Assembly (NCBI RefSeq): GCF_900114845.1 | Contig: NZ_FOUK01000001.1 | Coordinates: 372,001 to 436,000, forward strand | DNA: 64,000 nt | From: Pimelobacter simplex | GTDB lineage: Bacteria > Actinomycetota > Actinomycetes > Propionibacteriales > Nocardioidaceae | Reading direction: 5' to 3' | Part shown: positions 50,166 to 58,737 of the stretch, piece after piece | How the letters are laid out: every line of letters starts with the position of its first letter | Numbering within the stretch: the stretch's first letter is position 1 | Position numbers and translations under genes: made by a program | The notes under the pieces: model-generated | What the model was told of the DNA's origin: nothing | Databases searched by the model: none | The model's input: only the letters and a program-made list of their open reading frames with translations

Positions 50166-51869
50166 ATGAGCACCGCCCTGGGTACTGCGCGCGACCTGCT
50201 GCGCACGCATCGCACCGACCGCGCCGCGGCAGTCGCCTCCTTCCGGTGGCCCGACGTCGGGCCGTCGTTCAACTTCGTGCACGACTGGTTCGACGGCTAC
50301 GCCCGCGACAACGACCAGCCGGCCCTGGTGATCGTGGAGGAGGACGGCGCCCGCTCGTCGTACACCTTCGGCGAGATGGTGACCCGGTCCGAGCAGGTCG
50401 CGGCGTACCTCGCGGCGCAGGGGGTCGGCCGCGGTGACGCCGTCGTCGTGATGCTCGGCAACCAGGTCGAGCTGTGGGAGTCGATGCTCGCGCTCATCCG
50501 GCTCGGCGCGGTGATCATGCCGACCACGACCGCCGTCGGCACCGCCGAGCTGGTCGACCGGCTCGAGCGCGGCGCGGCCCGCGCCGTCATCTGCAATGCG
50601 GCCGACGTGCCCAAGTTCGACGAGGTGCCGGGGGCGCCGGTCCGGGTGGTCGTGGGCTCCTCGGACGCCTCCGGGTGGCTGCCCTACGCGACGGCGTACG
50701 AGTCTGCGGCGGTGCCGGTGCCGCACCCGGGCAACGCCAGCGACGACCGGCTGCTCCTCTACTTCACGTCCGGGACGACGTCGCGGCCCAAGCTCGTGGA
50801 GCACACGCACGTCTCGTACCCGGTCGGTCACCTCTCGACGATGTACTGGCTCGGGCTGCAGGCCGGCGACGTCCACCTCAACATCTCCAGCCCCGGCTGG
50901 GCGAAGCACGCGTGGTCGAACTTCTTCGCGCCGTGGCTCGCCGAGGCGACCGTCTTCGTCTACAACTACGCGCGCTTCGACGCGGCCGCGCTGCTCGGCC
51001 AGATCCGCGCCGAGGGCGTCACGACGTTCTGCGCGCCGCCGACCGTGTGGCGGATGCTCATCAACGCCGACCTCTCCGGCGGCCCCGGCGTCCTGCGCGA
51101 GGCGATCGCCGCCGGCGAGCCGCTCAACCCCGAGGTGATCAGCCAGGTCGAGAAGCACTGGGGCCTGACCATCCGCGACGGCTTCGGCCAGACCGAGATG
51201 ACCGCCTGCATCGCCAACACCCCCGGCCAGCCGGTGGTCCCCGGCGCCATGGGCCACCCGCTGCCCGGCATGCCCGTCGTCCTCGTCGACCCGCTGACCG
51301 GCGAGGTGGTCCCCGGGGTGGGGGAGGGCGAGCTCTGCCTCGACCTCGCCGCCCACCCCCTCCCGCTGATGACCGGCTACCAGGGCGACCCCGCCAAGAA
51401 CGCCGAGGCCATGGCCGGCGGTTTCTACCACACCGGCGACGTCGCCTCCCGGGACGCCGACGGCTGCATCACCTACGTCGGCCGCACCGACGACGTCTTC
51501 AAGGCCTCCGACTACAAGATCAGCCCCTTCGAGCTCGAGTCGGTCCTCATCGAGCACCCGGCCGTCGCGGAGGCCGCCGTCGTCCCCGCGCCCGACCCGG
51601 TGCGCCTCGCCGTCCCCAAGGCCTACATCGCACTGGTGCCGGGGCACACGCCGTCGGCCGAGACGGCCGAGTCGATCCTGAAGTACGCCCGCGAGCACCT
51701 CGCGCCGTACCTGCGGGTGCGGCGCCTGGAGTTCTTCGAGCTCCCCAAGACCATCTCGGGCAAGATCCGCCGGGTCGAGCTGCGCCACCGCGAGGTCGAC
51801 GCCGAGGCCTCGGGCCAGCGGTCGGCAGGCGAGTTCCGCGACGACGACTTCCCCGGGCTGCGCGGCTGA
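50166..51869 (+). CDS. AMP-forming acyl-CoA ligase of the nitrile pathway
   Basis: A 567-residue member of the AMP-binding family with the P-loop YFTSGTTSRPKLVEHTH (about residue 200), DGFGQTEMT and the C-terminal KxxDYKISPFELE hinge and KTISGKIRR lysine motif. It makes a CoA ester from the acid that the amidase releases. Similar genes lie next to oxd in rhodococcal nitrile clusters. GTGGAG before the ATG is the ribosome-binding site. Confidence 0.9.
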   Translation: MSTALGTARDLLRTHRTDRAAAVASFRWPDVGPSFNFVHDWFDGYARDNDQPALVIVEEDGARSSYTFGEMVTRSEQVAAYLAAQGVGRGDAVVVMLGNQVELWESMLALIRLGAVIMPTTTAVGTAELVDRLERGAARAVICNAADVPKFDEVPGAPVRVVVGSSDASGWLPYATAYESAAVPVPHPGNASDDRLLLYFTSGTTSRPKLVEHTHVSYPVGHLSTMYWLGLQAGDVHLNISSPGWAKHAWSNFFAPWLAEATVFVYNYARFDAAALLGQIRAEGVTTFCAPPTVWRMLINADLSGGPGVLREAIAAGEPLNPEVISQVEKHWGLTIRDGFGQTEMTACIANTPGQPVVPGAMGHPLPGMPVVLVDPLTGEVVPGVGEGELCLDLAAHPLPLMTGYQGDPAKNAEAMAGGFYHTGDVASRDADGCITYVGRTDDVFKASDYKISPFELESVLIEHPAVAEAAVVPAPDPVRLAVPKAYIALVPGHTPSAETAESILKYAREHLAPYLRVRRLEFFELPKTISGKIRRVELRHREVDAEASGQRSAGEFRDDDFPGLRG

Positions 51870-51891
51870 TCCTCCCGCCGCCGAGGTGGGT

Positions 51892-51968
51892 GGGTTGGCC
51901 CGCCGAAGTAGCAGGGTTGGGCGGGCGAAGTAGCAGGGTTGGGCGCCTGAGGGTGCAGGTTTGTGCCG
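51892..51968. repeat. 22-bp tandem repeat
   Basis: Three units of 22 bases (51892-51913, 51914-51935, 51936-51957) with the form GGGTTGG-N6-CGAAGTAGCA, the third partly changed, and a decayed fourth. The GGCGGGCGAAG-AGC part also appears in the arms of the inverted repeat at 22013-22146. It lies just after the acyl-CoA ligase gene in a 500-base stretch with no convincing gene. Confidence 0.65.
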
Positions 51969-52017
51969 GTCGCGGGTGTGCTGGTCGGTGAGCGGGGTTG
52001 CGGTGGCGGCCGCGCTT

Positions 52018-52112
52018 AGCCGGCCGTCTCCCGCCGTCAAGGACCCTCGCTGCGCTCGGTCCGCTTCGCGGCGCCTTCGGCGTCCTTGACTGCGGGGCCC
52101 TGACGGCCGGCT
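52018..52112. repeat. Nested inverted repeat
   Basis: Outer arms AGCCGGCCGTC (52018-52028) and its complement (52102-52112) enclose inner arms GTCAAGGAC (52036-52044) and GTCCTTGAC (52082-52090). The two stems can stack with small inner loops. It could be a terminator for the two convergent genes. No gene is seen in this stretch. Confidence 0.6.
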
Positions 52113-52220
52113 TTGCGGCGCGGGGTGCCGGCGCGGACTTCGTCCGCGCCGCCGCTACGCGGCCGCCACCTCGGGTGCGCTCTGGGGGTCGGGTCGCGGT
52201 CGGTCGCGGTCGCGGTTTCA

Positions 52221-52344
52221 GTGGTCGGGTAACACGCTGTCCGCTGTGCTTCCCGGCGGTTGACGTCGCTCCGGGGCCCGATCTACCGGCGTGTCGCGAC
52301 GACAAGCGGCGTCCAGCAACGTGGACAGCGTGTTACCCCACCAC
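52221..52344. repeat. Inverted-repeat-bounded element B (124 bp)
   Basis: Perfect inner 16-bp inverted repeats GGGTAACACGCTGTCC (52227-52242) and complement (52323-52338) extend to about 22 bp with one mismatch. The inside is similar to element A (32834-32947): a TGTGCTTC near the left end, CGGTTG, and CGACGACAA-CGGCGTCCAG near the right. In both the inner CGGTTG/CAA-CG parts can pair, with different bases in the two copies. It lies just before the stop of the dehydrogenase gene. Confidence 0.75.
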
Positions 52345-52370
52345 CAAGCGGGCCGGCGGTGAGTCCGGGG

Positions 52371-53225
52371 TCAGCCGTACGTGTAGAAGCCGCGTCCGGT
52401 CTTGCGGCCGAGCAGGCCGGCCTCGACCATCCGGGCGAGGAGGGGCGGGGCGGCGTAGAGCGGCTCCTTGAACTCCTCGTAGAGCGACTCGGCGACGGCC
52501 TTGGTGGTGTCGAGGCCGATCAGGTCGGCGAGGGCCAGGGGGCCCTGGGGGTGGGCGGCGCCGAGGACGAGGCCCTGGTCGATGTCCTCGGCGGTGGCGA
52601 AGCCCGACTCGAGCATCCGGATCGCCGAGAGGATGAAGGGGATCAGCAGGGCGTTGACGACGAAGCCGGCGCGGTCCTGGCAGTCGATGGCGTTCTTGCC
52701 GAGGTCGTCCTGGACGAACGCGCGGGCGCGCTCGGTGGTCGCGGCGTCGGTCATGAGCGAGGGGACGAGCTCGACGAGCTTGAGCACCGGGACCGGGTTG
52801 AAGAAGTGGACGCCGAGCACGTGGCTGGGGCGCTGGGTGGCGACCGCGAGCTTCATGATCGGGATCGAGGAGGTGTTCGACGCGAGGATGGCGTCCGGGC
52901 TGGTGACGATCTCGTCGAGACGGCGGAAGAGGTCGGTCTTGGCTGCCTCGTCCTCGACGATGGCCTCGATCACGATGTCGCGGTCGGCGAGGGCGGTGAG
53001 GTCGTCGACCACGCGGATCCGGTCGAGGACGGCGGCCGCCGACTCGATCTTGCCGCGGCTCTCGGCGCGCTCCAGCGAGCTCGTGAGGCGCTGGCGGGCG
53101 TTGTCGACCGCGGCAGGGGAGGACTCGACGACGATCACGTCCTTGCCGGCGCGGGCGTTGACCTCGGCGATGCCCGAACCCATCAGGCCGCCGCCCACCA
53201 CGCCGACCCGCTCGATGCCCGTCAT
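52371..53225 (-). CDS. 3-hydroxybutyryl-CoA dehydrogenase (3-hydroxyacyl-CoA dehydrogenase family)
   Basis: A 284-residue NAD-dependent dehydrogenase: N-terminal Rossmann motif VGVVGGGLMGSGIAE, SNTSSIPI, catalytic-site HFFNPVPVLKLVELVP, and the C-terminal GRKTGRGFYTY. It interconverts acetoacetyl-CoA and 3-hydroxybutyryl-CoA. The operator 45 bases upstream is the one seen in front of icmF, so both may respond to the same regulator. That makes sense: IcmF feeds butyryl-CoA into the pathway in which this enzyme acts. Confidence 0.93.
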   Translation of the reverse strand: MTGIERVGVVGGGLMGSGIAEVNARAGKDVIVVESSPAAVDNARQRLTSSLERAESRGKIESAAAVLDRIRVVDDLTALADRDIVIEAIVEDEAAKTDLFRRLDEIVTSPDAILASNTSSIPIMKLAVATQRPSHVLGVHFFNPVPVLKLVELVPSLMTDAATTERARAFVQDDLGKNAIDCQDRAGFVVNALLIPFILSAIRMLESGFATAEDIDQGLVLGAAHPQGPLALADLIGLDTTKAVAESLYEEFKEPLYAAPPLLARMVEAGLLGRKTGRGFYTYG

Positions 53226-53270
53226 GTGGTCTCCCCTCTGCGGCGCGCTCCGTGCGCACCGGTGCTGATT

Positions 53271-53290
53271 TAGTTGGACGTCCTAGTAAA
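53271..53290. promoter_or_regulatory. Palindromic operator upstream of the 3-hydroxyacyl-CoA dehydrogenase gene
   Basis: TAGTTGGACGTCCTAGTAAA matches the icmF operator (36181-36200) at 19 of 20 positions and keeps the core GGACGTCC. It lies between the phosphatase stop and the dehydrogenase start, 45 bases before the latter. Confidence 0.65.
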
Positions 53291-53291
53291 C

Positions 53292-53810
53292 CTACGGGTG
53301 ACCCGTCGGTAGCACCACGTGAAGCAGGTCACCGGTCAGCGCGTCCGCGGTGCGCTCGACCAGCGTGAGGACGTCGCGGAAGCCGGCGTCGCCGCCGTAG
53401 TACGGGTCGGGGACCTCGCCGGTGCCCTCGGGGTCGAAGTCGCGGAAGAGGCGGACCCGGGCGGGATCGGCCGGCCCGAGGGCCTGCAGGTCGGCGAGGT
53501 TGGCGTCGTCCATGGCGAGCACGAGGTCGTACGTGTCGAGCCAGGACGCCCGGACCTGCTGGGCGCGGTGCCGGCTGGCGTCGTACCCCTCGGCGGTGAG
53601 GAGGGCGGCGGCGCGGCGGTCCATCGGCTCGCCGGCGTGCCAGCCGCCGGTGCCGGCGCTGACCACCTCGACGACGTCGTCCAGCCCGGCGTCGGCGACC
53701 CGGGCCGACAGGACGACGTCGGCCATGGGGGAGCGGCAGATGTTGCCGAGGCAGACCAGCGCGATGCGGTAGCGCCCCGGCGTCCGGGGCGGCGGGGGGA
53801 CGACGCTCAC
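53292..53810 (-). CDS. Low-molecular-weight protein tyrosine phosphatase
   Basis: A 172-residue phosphatase. The P-loop is C20-LGNIC-R26-S, and the general-acid loop DPYYG is present. It removes phosphate from tyrosine residues; in actinobacteria such enzymes may act on envelope or kinase targets. A GTG start is used, seven bases after the stop of the holin-like gene on the same strand. The end lies one base from the operator of the next gene. Confidence 0.92.
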   Translation of the reverse strand: MSVVPPPPRTPGRYRIALVCLGNICRSPMADVVLSARVADAGLDDVVEVVSAGTGGWHAGEPMDRRAAALLTAEGYDASRHRAQQVRASWLDTYDLVLAMDDANLADLQALGPADPARVRLFRDFDPEGTGEVPDPYYGGDAGFRDVLTLVERTADALTGDLLHVVLPTGHP

Positions 53811-53817
53811 CGCGGCG

Positions 53818-54210
53818 TCAGTCGTCGACGCCGACCAGGGCGTCGAGGAACCACGTCGTGATGCTGATGATGATCGAGCCCCAGAACGCCGCCCAGAAGC
53901 CGCTGACGTGGAAGCCGATGTCGACCAGGCCCGCCAGCCACGCGGTGAACCGCAGCAGCAGCGCGTTGAGGATGACGAGGAAGAGCCCCAGCGTCACCAG
54001 GATGAAGGGGATCGACAGGAAGGTGAGGACCGGCTTCACCCACGCCGTGACCACGCACGAGATGAGCGCGACCAGCAGCAGCGGGAGGATCTTGTCCTCG
54101 AGCTCGGCGCGACCGGCGTCGGCGCCCTCGAACCAGATGCCGTCGAGGAGCTGTGCGGCGACGGCGAGCGCGGCAGCCGTGATCGCCCAGCGGGAGAGGA
54201 AGGCCAGCAT
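53818..54210 (-). CDS. Small membrane protein of the phage-holin-4 / YvlD family
   Basis: A 130-residue protein with four hydrophobic segments (WAITAAALAVAAQLL; LPLLLVALISCVVTAW; FILVTLGLFLVILNALLLRF; FWAAFWGSIIISITTWFL), as in the family labelled phage holin 4_2/YvlD. Despite the name these are common chromosomal proteins of unknown function. No phage genes are near. It lies between a GntR regulator and a phosphatase on the same strand. Confidence 0.82.
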   Translation of the reverse strand: MLAFLSRWAITAAALAVAAQLLDGIWFEGADAGRAELEDKILPLLLVALISCVVTAWVKPVLTFLSIPFILVTLGLFLVILNALLLRFTAWLAGLVDIGFHVSGFWAAFWGSIIISITTWFLDALVGVDD

Positions 54211-54240
54211 GGGGTCATCCTTGCAGAGACGGGGCTGCGG

Positions 54241-54954
54241 CTACTCCAGCCCCAGCGCGTCGATGACCTCGACCTCGGCGTCGGCGATGTGCTGGCGCAG
54301 GAACTCGGACGCGCCGCCGGGGCCGTCGATACGGCCGGCCTCGAGCAGCGTGACGAGACCCTCGTGGGACTCGGCCTCGTCGTGGGCGTTGCGGCGGATC
54401 CGGTCGACCTGGGCGAGGGCGAGCTTGAGCTCGTCCATCAGCGCCTCGGCCATCTGCACCAGGCGCGGGCTCCCGGTCAGCTCGACGAGCGAGACGTGGA
54501 AGGACAGGTGCCGCTCGTTCAGCTCCTCGTACGACGCCCGCCCGCCGCGGACCGCGCTGGTGTAGGCCTCGAGGGTGTCCCGGACCCGTTGCCGCCGGAC
54601 GTCGTCCGCGCCGGCCCAGGCCTGGACGCCGGCACCTTCGAGCACCCACCGCGCCCGGCACACGTCGCGCACCGACTCGGCCCGTGGCGTCGCGACGGCG
54701 ACCCCGCGGTGCGGCTCGCGGGTGGCCAGGCCCTCGGCGACGAGGACCGACAGCGCCTCGCGCACCGTGGGCCGCGAGACGCCCAGCGACTCGGCCAGTG
54801 CGATCTCGCGCAGCGGCGTCCCGCTCTCGAGCTCGCCCTCGAACACCGCGCGGCGCAGCTCGGCCGCCACCCGCGAGACCGTCGAGGCGTGCTCGACGCT
54901 GAGTGTCGCGAAGCGGCCCCGAGGCGAGGACGACGGTGCGGTCATGGCGTCCAT
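54241..54954 (-). CDS. GntR-family regulator, FCD subfamily
   Basis: A 237-residue regulator with an N-terminal winged helix (LREIALAESLGVSRPTVREALSVLVAEGLATREPHRGVAVA) and a helical FCD ligand domain (RWVLEGAGVQ; HLSFHVSLVELTGSPRLVQ; HIADAEVEVIDAL) with His residues for a metal. FCD regulators often sense organic acids or sugar acids. The target is unclear. Two in-frame ATG codons (54954, 54945) lack a strong ribosome-binding site; a leaderless message is possible. Confidence 0.86.
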   Translation of the reverse strand: MDAMTAPSSSPRGRFATLSVEHASTVSRVAAELRRAVFEGELESGTPLREIALAESLGVSRPTVREALSVLVAEGLATREPHRGVAVATPRAESVRDVCRARWVLEGAGVQAWAGADDVRRQRVRDTLEAYTSAVRGGRASYEELNERHLSFHVSLVELTGSPRLVQMAEALMDELKLALAQVDRIRRNAHDEAESHEGLVTLLEAGRIDGPGGASEFLRQHIADAEVEVIDALGLE

Positions 54955-55020
54955 TGTGCCGGGGGCGCTGCGGGATACGGTGTCGTCGTCCCCTCCGACC
55001 GACCCCCGCAGGAGGCCCGG

Positions 55021-55638
55021 GTGCCCGGACCGACGCCCAGCCAGCCCGGCTGGTACCCCGACGCCGACGGCAACCAGCGTTGGTACGACGGCAACGCCTG
55101 GACCGACCACGTCCGCGGTGACCAGCAGGGGGCTGCCCAGGGGGATGCCCAGGGGGGCGAGACGGTCGCCGTCCCGCCGGAGCCGACCGCGGTGCTGCCC
55201 ACGCTGCCGCCTCCGCCGCCGGGAACGCCGGGAACGCCGTCCTCCCTCGAGGTCGGTGGCGGCAAGGGCCTGCGGATCGCGATCGCCGTGCTCGGCGTCG
55301 TGCTGCTCCTCGCGATCGTGGTCGTCGGGGGGATCGTGCTCCTCGGCAAGGACGACGGGGGCAAGGACGAGAAGGTCAGCGAGGAGACGTCCGGCACGAC
55401 CGACGGCGACACCCCGTCCGATGCGCCGACCAGCGGGCTCGACCTCCCGACGATCGACCCGTCGGACTTCCCGACCGACCTGCCGAGCGGGCTGCCGTCC
55501 GACCTGCCGAGCATCCCGTTCCCGACCAAGCTGCCGAGCGAGTTCCCGACCGACCTCCTCCCGAGCGACTTCCCGACCAACCCGTCCGAGCTGGAGTCGT
55601 GGTTCAGCGACTTCCTCGAGCAGGTGAGCCCGCGGTGA
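55021..55638 (+). CDS. DUF2510 membrane protein with Ser/Asp/Pro-rich outer tail
   Basis: A 205-residue protein. The N-terminus is a DUF2510 motif (QPGWYPDADGNQRWYDGNAWTDHV), followed by a Pro-rich linker, one membrane helix (IAIAVLGVVLLLAIVVVGGIVLL, about residues 91-113) and an outer tail of repeated DLPS/DFPT units (about residues 135-195). The DNA of the tail is also repetitive. It is the first of an array of membrane proteins. The GTG has AGGAGG five bases upstream. The function is not known. Confidence 0.75.
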   Translation: MPGPTPSQPGWYPDADGNQRWYDGNAWTDHVRGDQQGAAQGDAQGGETVAVPPEPTAVLPTLPPPPPGTPGTPSSLEVGGGKGLRIAIAVLGVVLLLAIVVVGGIVLLGKDDGGKDEKVSEETSGTTDGDTPSDAPTSGLDLPTIDPSDFPTDLPSGLPSDLPSIPFPTKLPSEFPTDLLPSDFPTNPSELESWFSDFLEQVSPR

Positions 55639-56657
55639 GCGACCCGAACCAGCCGTACGGCGCCCCGCCGCCCCCGCCCGGACCGCCCGGACCGCCGCCC
55701 CCGCCGCTGGGCCCGCCGCCGGTCGGCCCCCCGCCGGTCGGCCCCCCGCCGTTCCCGCCGCCACCCCCGGGACCGCCCGGCACCGGCGCCGGCAAGGGCA
55801 AGGGGCTGTGGATCGCCCTGGGCGTCGTCGGCGTCCTCGCGCTCGTCGGCGTGGTGGTCGCCCTCGTGCTCGTCCTCACCGGTGGCGACGACGACGGCGA
55901 CGACGACACCGGCAGCAGCGACGGCCCGACCAGCAGCGCCCGCTCGCCCGAGGACGTCGTCGACGACGTCCTCGACGCCGCCGAGGAGGGCGACTGCGCC
56001 GCGGTCGAGAAGCTCCTCACCGAGACCGCCCGCTCGGCGCGGCCCTGCGAGAGCGACGAGTTCCAGCTCCTCGCCGGCGACGACGTCGACTCCGACGTGG
56101 GCACGGCGAGCATCGACGGGTCGACGGCCACGGTCCCGGTCGACTTCACGAGCAGCCAGGGCTCCACGGAGTACCTCTTCACGCTCGAGCAGGTCGACGG
56201 CGCCTGGCGGGTCGCGTCGTACCACGCGGGCCGCTCGACGAGCAGCGGCACGATCGTGCCCAGCCCGCCGGCCTCGTCCGGCACCCCCAGCGCCACCGGC
56301 ACCCCCGGCGCCACCGGCACCGGGACGCCGAGCGGGACCAGCACCGCGTCCGCCGTCCCGAACGAGCCGGCCGCGGTGGTCGAGGCGTTCCTCGACTCCG
56401 CGTTCGCCGGCGACTGCGCGACCGCCGAGGAGCTCGTGACCGAGGCGTACGTCAAGGCCAACGGCCGCTGCGCCAACGACACGATCCCCACGCAGCTGGG
56501 CGACGAGGTCACCTACGACGTCGGCCAGCCCACCGTCGACCAGGCGCGCGGCACGGCGAAGGTGCCGGTGAAGATCAACGCCTACGGCAAGAGCCAGGAC
56601 TCCGTCGTCTCGCTCGTCCAGGAGGACGGTCGCTGGCTGATCGACCGGGCCGGCTGA
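55635..56657 (+). CDS. Pro-rich membrane protein with two outer Cys-pair domains
   Basis: A 340-residue protein: a cytoplasmic tail of PPPxG repeats (residues 1-52), one membrane helix (LWIALGVVGVLALVGVVVALVLVL), and two outer domains of about 90 residues. Each begins with the same form, GDCAAVEKL...RPC and GDCATAEELV...GRC, suggesting an inner duplication with a Cys pair in each (DUF4878/NTF2-like). A Ser/Thr/Pro/Gly linker joins them. The GTG overlaps the previous stop (GTGA). Confidence 0.75.
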   Translation: MSDPNQPYGAPPPPPGPPGPPPPPLGPPPVGPPPVGPPPFPPPPPGPPGTGAGKGKGLWIALGVVGVLALVGVVVALVLVLTGGDDDGDDDTGSSDGPTSSARSPEDVVDDVLDAAEEGDCAAVEKLLTETARSARPCESDEFQLLAGDDVDSDVGTASIDGSTATVPVDFTSSQGSTEYLFTLEQVDGAWRVASYHAGRSTSSGTIVPSPPASSGTPSATGTPGATGTGTPSGTSTASAVPNEPAAVVEAFLDSAFAGDCATAEELVTEAYVKANGRCANDTIPTQLGDEVTYDVGQPTVDQARGTAKVPVKINAYGKSQDSVVSLVQEDGRWLIDRAG

Positions 56658-56711
56658 GCCGATTTCGCACAACCGGTGGAGCGGACCGGGTCCCGCTCCT
56701 AGGCTGAGCCC

Positions 56712-57002
56712 ATGACGCAGCCCCCGCCGTACGGTGTCCCGCCGCAGCCCGGCGTCCCGCAGGGCTACCCGCAGCAGCCGGCCCCGCCGCCGGCCTACCT
56801 CGGGGGAGGAGGGCAGCCGTACCCGCCCCAGCCCCCCGCCGGGCCTGCCGGGTACGGCGTCCCGGGCGTCCCCGCCGGCCCCGGCCTGCCGCCCCCGCCA
56901 CCGAGCGCGAAGCGGACCATCGGCTTCACGATGGGCCTGCTCACCGCCCTCGTGCTCATCGGCTTCGTGGTGGCCGTGGCGCTGATCACCGCCGGCAGCT
57001 GA
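56712..57002 (+). CDS. Small Pro/Gly/Tyr-rich membrane protein
   Basis: A 96-residue protein: a Pro/Gly/Tyr/Gln-rich cytoplasmic part (residues 1-65) and one C-terminal membrane helix (IGFTMGLLTALVLIGFVVAVALI). It has no outer domain. It looks like a shortened member of the neighbouring family. ATG 56712 follows a weak GGCTGAGCCC. Function unknown. Confidence 0.65.
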   Translation: MTQPPPYGVPPQPGVPQGYPQQPAPPPAYLGGGGQPYPPQPPAGPAGYGVPGVPAGPGLPPPPPSAKRTIGFTMGLLTALVLIGFVVAVALITAGS

Positions 57003-57088
57003 GGGCTCCTCCGCGTGGCATGATGCGGGCCAGCTCGTGCCTGTCCGCCTGACGGGTGGCCGCCCGTCATCGCGAGGAGTCGATCCGC

Positions 57089-57811
57089 ATGCCCGACCCG
57101 AACCAGCCGTCGATCCCGGCCGGGTGGTACCCCGACGGTCTGGGTGGGCAGCGCTGGTGGGACGGCGCCGAGTGGACCGAGCACACCCAGCACACCCAGC
57201 ACGACCAGCCCCCGCCACCCCCACCGCCCCCGGTCCCGGCACCGGCGCCGGCGGTCATCGCCCGACCGGATCCCAACCGCAGCAGGACCCTGCTCGTGCT
57301 CGGCGCGGCCGGCGGCGGCCTCCTGGCCCTGCTGCTCGTCGTCCTCGTCGCGGCCCGGGTGCTCGGCGGGAACGACCCGGAGAGCGTCGCGACCGACTAC
57401 CTCGGCGCCACCTTCGAGGGTGACCACGAGGCGGTCTGCGAGCTGCTGGTCGAGGAGCGCCGCGACGCCCTGCTCGTCGACGCCGGTGCCGGCGACGACT
57501 GCGGCCAGTACGCCGACGAGCAGCGCGACCGGGAGGACGAGGAGTCCGACCGCTACGAGGACGACTACGGCGTCTCCGTCGACGACATCCGCGCCGGCTT
57601 CGACTACGACCTCGAGGTCACCGACGTCGACGAGCGCGGCGACGACGAGGCGATCGTCGAGGTGGAGCAGACCACCGACTACTCCGGCGACGACGACTTC
57701 GCCGCCGAGGTGCTCGACGGCGTCGACCGCCAGCGCACGACCGTTCGGCTGAAGATCGTCAAGGAGGACGGCGACTGGAAGGTCGCCGACCCCTTCTACA
57801 CAGGGGACTGA
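57089..57811 (+). CDS. DUF2510 membrane protein with acidic outer domain
   Basis: A 240-residue protein: DUF2510 motif (PAGWYPDGLGGQRWWDGAEWTEH), Pro-rich linker, one membrane helix (LLVLGAAGGGLLALLLVVLVAARVL), and an outer acidic domain with two Cys (EGDHEAVCELL...GAGDDC) and a C-terminal strand pair (TTVRLKIVKEDGDWKVADPFY). The outer domain resembles those of 55635-56657 and 58738-59607. GAGGAG lies nine bases before the ATG. Confidence 0.75.
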   Translation: MPDPNQPSIPAGWYPDGLGGQRWWDGAEWTEHTQHTQHDQPPPPPPPPVPAPAPAVIARPDPNRSRTLLVLGAAGGGLLALLLVVLVAARVLGGNDPESVATDYLGATFEGDHEAVCELLVEERRDALLVDAGAGDDCGQYADEQRDREDEESDRYEDDYGVSVDDIRAGFDYDLEVTDVDERGDDEAIVEVEQTTDYSGDDDFAAEVLDGVDRQRTTVRLKIVKEDGDWKVADPFYTGD

Positions 57812-57824
57812 GGCAGGCACTCCG

Positions 57825-58727
57825 ATGAGGTCGTTCACCGCGGTCGTCGCGATCCTGCTCGCCACCCTGCTCGCCCCCTTCGCGATCGGCGCCACCTGGG
57901 TCAGCGAGCGCGTCGACGACCGCGAGGCGTACGTCGACACGGTCGGCGACCTCTCCGACGACCCGGTCGTGCAGCAGGTCCTCGCCGACGCCGCCGCCGA
58001 CGCGGCGGTCAAGGCGCTCGAGAGGCACATCCCGGTGGGGCTCCCGAGCGCCGTCCGCGGATGGGCCCGGACCGCGGCGCTGAAGGTGGTCCGGAGCCCC
58101 GACTTCCCGACGTTCTGGCGCAAGGCGAACGGCGACCTGCACCAGCAGGTGCTCGCCGTCCTGGACGACCCGGACGCACCGACCGACGGCGACATCACCG
58201 TCGACGCCAGCCCGCTCGTGGCCCAGGTGCTGCTCCAGCTCGAGGACCGCGGGATCCCGGTCGGGCTGCTGCCGACCATCCCCCTCGACGTCCCGGTCAC
58301 GACGAAGGCCAAGGTCGCCGAGGGCGGTCCGGCGTACCGGGCGGCGGACCGCTTCAACCGGATCGTCCCGCTCGCCTGGGCGGCGCTGGTGCTGCTCGGC
58401 GTGCTCGTCGCGCACGGCTGGCGCGGACGGGTGCGCACCGCCGGCTTCGCCCTGCTCGGGGTGGCGGTCGCGGCCGTCGTCCTGCTCCTCGCGGTCGACC
58501 CGGCGACCACGGCCGCGCTCGACCAGGTCGAGGCCGACCGCCGCGAGCTCACCGGCGTGATGCTGGACGCGGTCGTGGGCTCCTTGACGCCGTACGCGCG
58601 GGCCTTCCTGGTCGCGGCGCCCGTCGGACTGGTGCTCGTCGCGCTCTCGCTCTGGCCCCGCCGCACGCGTGCGGAGCAGGCTCCCGCTTCGGCGATTCCT
58701 GGTGCAGACGGGCACTTCACTCCCTAG
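57825..58727 (+). CDS. Predicted membrane protein, unknown function
   Basis: A 300-residue membrane protein. An N-terminal helix (VVAILLATLLAPFAIGATWV) is followed by an outer part of about 160 residues (VDDREAYVDTVGDLSDDPVVQQVLADAAADAAVKAL) and three helices at the end (about residues 180-280). The layout resembles integral membrane proteins with a large outer loop seen in actinobacteria. It starts 13 bases after the previous gene, so it is in the same operon. Function unknown. Confidence 0.72.
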   Translation: MRSFTAVVAILLATLLAPFAIGATWVSERVDDREAYVDTVGDLSDDPVVQQVLADAAADAAVKALERHIPVGLPSAVRGWARTAALKVVRSPDFPTFWRKANGDLHQQVLAVLDDPDAPTDGDITVDASPLVAQVLLQLEDRGIPVGLLPTIPLDVPVTTKAKVAEGGPAYRAADRFNRIVPLAWAALVLLGVLVAHGWRGRVRTAGFALLGVAVAAVVLLLAVDPATTAALDQVEADRRELTGVMLDAVVGSLTPYARAFLVAAPVGLVLVALSLWPRRTRAEQAPASAIPGADGHFTP

Positions 58728-58737
58728 GCTCACGTGA

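Larger units (their letters stand above)
51870..52370. other. 500-base intergenic stretch made of repeats
   Basis: Between two convergent genes (acyl-CoA ligase and 3-hydroxyacyl-CoA dehydrogenase) no convincing reading frame is seen. The stretch contains the 22-bp tandem repeat, the nested inverted repeat, and element B, listed separately. The rest (about 52113-52220) is GC-rich with short inverted pieces and nothing that I recognise. Confidence 0.7.

Noticed and set aside
51892..51968. CRISPR array
   Set aside because: The units follow without spacers, number only three to four, and no cas gene is present.
53818..54210. Prophage remnant suggested by a holin-family protein
   Set aside because: The family is common in bacterial chromosomes and no endolysin, integrase or structural gene is near.
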